Assembly: GCA_002352665.1 (NCBI GenBank)
Contig: DEIV01000149.1
Coordinates: 1-28,579, forward strand
DNA length: 28,579 nucleotides
Direction of reading: 5' to 3'
From: Flavobacteriaceae bacterium UBA2765
GTDB taxonomy: Bacteria; Bacteroidota; Bacteroidia; Flavobacteriales; Flavobacteriaceae
Position 1 is the stretch's first letter, and every line of letters starts with the position of its first letter. Positions 25,508 to 28,579 of this stretch are shown piece after piece. Below the pieces are notes generated by a model. The model was not told the origin of the DNA and searched no databases. It saw only the letters and a list, made by a program, of their open reading frames with translations. The position numbers and the translations under genes are program-made.

Positions 25508-27031
25508 CTATTTAGCACAATGGTCTTTTTCTAACCAAAAATTTCCCCAACTTGATGTACCTTCTAGTGCATGATCTTGTATAGTTGGGTCATGTTCTAA
25601 AAGCTTCCATATATCGCCTTCATATTTTGATCTATCATAGGCTCTTGCCCAAATACAATCAATATCCTTTACTTCACATTTCGTATTTAAAGTCCCACCA
25701 CAAGGACCATTTCTTTGATTTTTTGCACATTGTGATTCCGGACATAAATACGTTATTTCATGCAGCGAGCAATCTCCACAATCTTTACAATCAAATAGTG
25801 TTTTTTTACCTATTTTTTCTAATTTATAGAGCCATTTTGGTGCATTCAATTTTGAATTTGATTTTTCACACAGGTTTTTACCTGTAGTATAGAGTCCTTT
25901 GTCTTTTGTAAATAATAGTTTATGAAAACGTTTAGAAATAGCATAATTTAGATTTACATCTTTGGTTTTTCTCCCTTTTTCAAGCAAGACATCATTTAAT
26001 TTATGAGTAGTTAATCCTGTTGAATTATCCTTTTGAAACATAAAAAATTCATTATGTTGTGCATATTGCATTTCTAATGCGAATTGTTTCCATGCCTCAT
26101 TATCATAGGAATTAAAAAGGGTCATTATTGTTTTATAATCTTCAATAGTATGAATTCCACCCAGATAACCACCTTTATAACCAAGCCCCTTATAAATAGC
26201 CAACATTTTAGCAGCTAATTCCAAGAAAAATTGCTTGCCTTTATCGGAAGAATTGATAGCTTTTTGACATTTTTCATATAAATTATCTGTAAGCACCACG
26301 CCCGGTATTTTATTTTGATGAAATAGGTTCACCGTAAATTTACTCAGTACAAACACATTACCAATCATATGAATATGTTCCAGCTTTTTGTACTTCTGAA
26401 AACTTATCAACTCACTCATTTTACCGGCATCGAATCCAACTTGATTGATAATAAACGATGCTCCCATTTCAATCTTTTTCAGTAGTTTTAAATACTGCGG
26501 AACGAGTTCATTCTCATTCTTTTTAAAATTAGAAACTACTGCTCCTAAATAAAAATCAGTTTTATCGAGGTATGATTTCTTTTTATTTCCTACTTCCAAG
26601 CCTTTATTGAATTGGCTAAGAGTGTGTAATAAACCTACAGAATCAATGTCAAATACAGGTTTTGGTGTTCCGGTAATGCCGGATGCCGGATAATCTCCGG
26701 TAATGGCCAATACATTTGAAAACCCTTCACTGGAAAGCTCCCATGCTTTACTTTCTAAACCATTTCTATTATAATCTTTGCAAGTCATATGGATAATTAT
26801 TTCTTTGCCTTTTGAGAGCAATGATTTACCGATAACTGTTGGAAAAATAGCAGGATGGCCACTAGCATTATCTGTAATTGATATCCAACCTACATCATCT
26901 TGTTCACATAATTGTTCTCCAAAATGTACTAGTTTTTTGGTTTTTTCTTGAGCAGTGGTACCCCGTGTTGATACAAGTTCTACTCCAATTTTAAATCCAG
27001 AAGTCTTTAATATATTTTGTAGTGAACGCAT
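25508..27031 (-). CDS. metF: Methylenetetrahydrofolate reductase with C-terminal Cys-rich (MetV-like) domain
   Basis: A 507-aa protein, longer than the usual MetF (about 300). The N-terminal part (about 1-310) is the MTHFR TIM barrel: FKIGVELVSTRG start, VGWISITDNASGHP, IIIHMTCKDYNRNGLES, NVLAITGDYP and MGASFIINQVGFD. The C-terminal part (about 410-465) is the Cys-rich MTHFR C-terminal domain: C415, C418, C421, C430, C435, C444, C452 and C459, including PCGG. That domain is related to MetV of acetogens, where it helps electron transfer or complex formation. Here the enzyme should oxidise 5-methyl-THF to methylene-THF, feeding the methyl carbon into one-carbon metabolism, or run the reductive direction. 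It starts 8 bases after the corrinoid protein gene, indicating co-transcription. This may be a dedicated copy beside a housekeeping metF elsewhere. Confidence 0.9.
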   Translation of the reverse strand: MRSLQNILKTSGFKIGVELVSTRGTTAQEKTKKLVHFGEQLCEQDDVGWISITDNASGHPAIFPTVIGKSLLSKGKEIIIHMTCKDYNRNGLESKAWELSSEGFSNVLAITGDYPASGITGTPKPVFDIDSVGLLHTLSQFNKGLEVGNKKKSYLDKTDFYLGAVVSNFKKNENELVPQYLKLLKKIEMGASFIINQVGFDAGKMSELISFQKYKKLEHIHMIGNVFVLSKFTVNLFHQNKIPGVVLTDNLYEKCQKAINSSDKGKQFFLELAAKMLAIYKGLGYKGGYLGGIHTIEDYKTIMTLFNSYDNEAWKQFALEMQYAQHNEFFMFQKDNSTGLTTHKLNDVLLEKGRKTKDVNLNYAISKRFHKLLFTKDKGLYTTGKNLCEKSNSKLNAPKWLYKLEKIGKKTLFDCKDCGDCSLHEITYLCPESQCAKNQRNGPCGGTLNTKCEVKDIDCIWARAYDRSKYEGDIWKLLEHDPTIQDHALEGTSSWGNFWLEKDHCAK

Positions 27032-27039
27032 AAAATATA

Positions 27040-27678
27040 TTAGCTTGCATCCATCAATTGATGAAATACTTCAACAGAAGAAGCGGCATCAGCTCCAAAA
27101 CCATCTGCTCCTATTTCTTCTGCATATGCTTTGTTTATTGGTGCTCCACCAATCACTAATTTAACATGTTCAAGTCCATTACTTTTGAAATCATCAACTA
27201 CTGTTTTCATATAAGGCATTGTAGTCGTTAATAAGGCACTCATACCAACTATGTCAGCTTTGTACTCATGAACGGCTTCCATAAATTGATCTGAAGAAAT
27301 ATCAACACCCAGATCATGAACTTCATAACCCGCACCTTCAGCCATCATACTTACTAAATTTTTTCCAATATCATGTAGATCTCCTTTTACTGTACCTATT
27401 ATTACCACACCTCGTTTTTGGACTTGGTCTCCTTCTCCCAGATATGGTTTTAATTCATTCAATCCCATTTTCATAGCTCTTGCAGCTATTAAAACTTCAG
27501 GTACATAAAGAATGTTGTGCTTAAAATCTTCGCCCAAAACTGCCATTCCGGCTATTAATCCTTCAGATAATATTTCGTTGACCGGGATTCCGTCAGCCAA
27601 TGCTTTTTTTATAATCTCTTGTACTTTCGGTGCTTTACCTTCATACATATACTGATTTAACTGAGCGTAATCTATCAT
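27040..27678 (-). CDS. Cognate corrinoid (B12-binding) protein for methyl transfer, MtaC/MtbC-type
   Basis: A 212-aa protein with the two-domain design of methyltransferase corrinoid proteins. Residues 1-85 form the helical cap (GLIAGMAVLGEDFKHNILYVPEVLIAARAMKMG). Residues 88-212 form the B12-binding Rossmann domain, with D100-L-H102-D-I-G-K: His102 should be the lower cobalt ligand. MSALLTTTM and IGGAPINKAYAEEIGADGFGADA line the nucleotide tail pocket. It is the methyl carrier between the substrate methyltransferase (27746-28579), the pterin methyltransferase (24484-25407) and the RACo activator. Length and motifs match the family exactly. No corrinoid synthesis genes are in the window, so the cofactor must come from elsewhere or from uptake. 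Confidence 0.95.
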   Translation of the reverse strand: MIDYAQLNQYMYEGKAPKVQEIIKKALADGIPVNEILSEGLIAGMAVLGEDFKHNILYVPEVLIAARAMKMGLNELKPYLGEGDQVQKRGVVIIGTVKGDLHDIGKNLVSMMAEGAGYEVHDLGVDISSDQFMEAVHEYKADIVGMSALLTTTMPYMKTVVDDFKSNGLEHVKLVIGGAPINKAYAEEIGADGFGADAASSVEVFHQLMDAS

Positions 27679-27745
27679 TTTTTAATTCTTATTTTATTTT
27701 TAATTTCGCCAACGAGCATTGCTCTCATTACTTAAGAAAGCGAGT

Positions 27746-28579
27746 CTATTCTTTATTTCCTTCTCCATACTCCATCACTGCCTCAAAAAAAGCTTCTATA
27801 TTTTCAACTGAGGTATCATCTTGAATATTATGTGCCGGTGCGACAATATATCCACCACCTTTGCCTAAAATTTTCATTCTTCTTTTAATTTCTTTTTTAA
27901 TTTCATCAGGGGTTCCTTTTGGCATCAAATTTTGGATATCAATACCTCCAAAAAAACTTAATTTATCTCCATAATTATCCTTTAAAAACTGAGGGTCCAT
28001 TCCTTCCGCAAGTGGTTGTATCGGATTGAGAATATCTAATCCTATCTCAGCAAAATCTTCAATTATAGGGATTATAGATCCGCAACTATGCCAAGCAATT
28101 TTAATATCGGGATTTACTTTTCTAAATTCAGAGAACATCCATTTAATTCGTGGTTTAAAAACCTCTCTCCACATATCAGGTGAAATCATCATACCTCTTT
28201 GTGTTCCAAAATCATCACCAGCCCAGATAATATCAACGCCCATTTCAATCAGTTTTTTACCAACTTCAGTGTTAATTTTCATTACTTTATCAAACAGTGC
28301 AAAAACATACTCTTCTTCCATTGCCAAGTCCATCAACATTTTTTCCATTCCCATCAAATACCATGAAGTCTCAAAGAAAGAAGTTTCTAAATCTGCAACA
28401 ATGGCATACTTATCTCCATATTTTTTAATGGCTGCTGCTGCTGCATCAAACCTACCATCTGCCATAGGGTCTGGCCAATTATAATTTTCTATATCTTCAA
28501 TAGATGTAGCATGAGCCAATGGATATTCAAAAAACTCAAAGTAGATGCCCACATCAATAAATTTCATTCCCCACTCATT
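27746..28579 (-). CDS. URO-D-fold methyltransferase (substrate:corrinoid type), 5' end outside window
   Basis: The frame stays open to the window edge: N-E-W-G precedes the first Met at 28567, and D/N-E-W-G is a conserved internal motif of this family, so the true start lies beyond 28579. About 277 residues are present. Family marks: VGIYFEFFEYPLAHA, WPDP, the helix region before MGVDIIWAGDDFGTQRGMMISPDMWREVFKPR, IAWHSCGSIIPIIEDFAEIGLDILNPIQP and LSFFGGIDIQNLMPKGTPDEI. The HxC motif (His-Ser-Cys, near 28084-28090) is kept, but the distal CxxC found in the 18974-19978 homologue is absent; at that place the sequence is IVAPAHNIQDDT. This form is common for URO-D proteins beside corrinoid proteins and suggests a substrate-specific methyltransferase I. 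It is first in the visible operon, 67 bases before the corrinoid protein gene. Confidence 0.88.
   Translation of the reverse strand, partial: NEWGMKFIDVGIYFEFFEYPLAHATSIEDIENYNWPDPMADGRFDAAAAAIKKYGDKYAIVADLETSFFETSWYLMGMEKMLMDLAMEEEYVFALFDKVMKINTEVGKKLIEMGVDIIWAGDDFGTQRGMMISPDMWREVFKPRIKWMFSEFRKVNPDIKIAWHSCGSIIPIIEDFAEIGLDILNPIQPLAEGMDPQFLKDNYGDKLSFFGGIDIQNLMPKGTPDEIKKEIKRRMKILGKGGGYIVAPAHNIQDDTSVENIEAFFEAVMEYGEGNKE

Overview
The window is AT-rich and reads as the chromosome of a marine-type Flavobacteriia/Bacteroidota. It has a SusD-like glycan-binding lipoprotein, a type IX secretion C-terminal domain on a GH16 enzyme, many Bacteroidota-style lipoproteins (Cys after LISC, LVLSC, LFSC, LFYGC, ILNC), almost no Shine-Dalgarno sequences, and short dispersed repeats of the kind common in Flavobacteria. 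I see no tRNA, rRNA, CRISPR array, insertion sequence or transcription regulator.

Plus strand, 1-21445: a polysaccharide utilization locus (PUL). In order: the 3' part of susD (its susC partner would lie to the left of the window); a 1116-aa FG-GAP/VCBS plus ASPIC-UnbV lipoprotein; a secreted GH16 with an inserted CBM96/DNRLRE-like module; a signal-less GH94-like (alpha/alpha)6 enzyme; an MFS sugar-proton symporter; an S1 sulfatase; a laminarinase-like GH16 lipoprotein; a GH3 beta-glucosidase; a second S1 sulfatase broken by an in-frame TAG; a GH9 lipoprotein; a uroporphyrinogen-decarboxylase-fold (URO-D) methyltransferase; and a secreted TIM-barrel glycosidase-like protein. The enzyme set points to a sulfated, beta-linked glycan cut outside or at the surface, trimmed in the periplasm, and imported as small sugars by the MFS carrier.

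Minus strand, 28579-21567 (transcribed leftward, converging on the PUL): a one-carbon gene cluster. In transcription order: a URO-D-family methyltransferase (5' end outside the window), a cognate B12-binding corrinoid protein, a methylenetetrahydrofolate reductase with a Cys-rich C-terminal domain, a pterin-binding methyltransferase of the dihydropteroate-synthase superfamily, an ASKHA/2Fe-2S reductive activator of corrinoid proteins (RACo type), a stand-alone protein like the MetH activation domain, and a 110-aa unknown protein. Together these make a nearly complete route: methyl donor to Co(I)-corrinoid to tetrahydrofolate to methylene-tetrahydrofolate, with reactivation of oxidised corrinoid.

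The most interesting point is the pairing. A second URO-D methyltransferase sits inside the PUL strand between glycosidase genes, and the B12 methyl-transfer cluster faces it tail to tail. The inferred system is B12-dependent demethylation of an O-methylated sugar released from the sulfated glycan; this would differ from the cytochrome P450 route known for 6-O-methyl-galactose of porphyran. The substrate is not shown by the sequence. Two other strong observations are the apparent circular permutation of the CBM96-like module inside the first GH16 gene, and the single nonsense codon in the second sulfatase.
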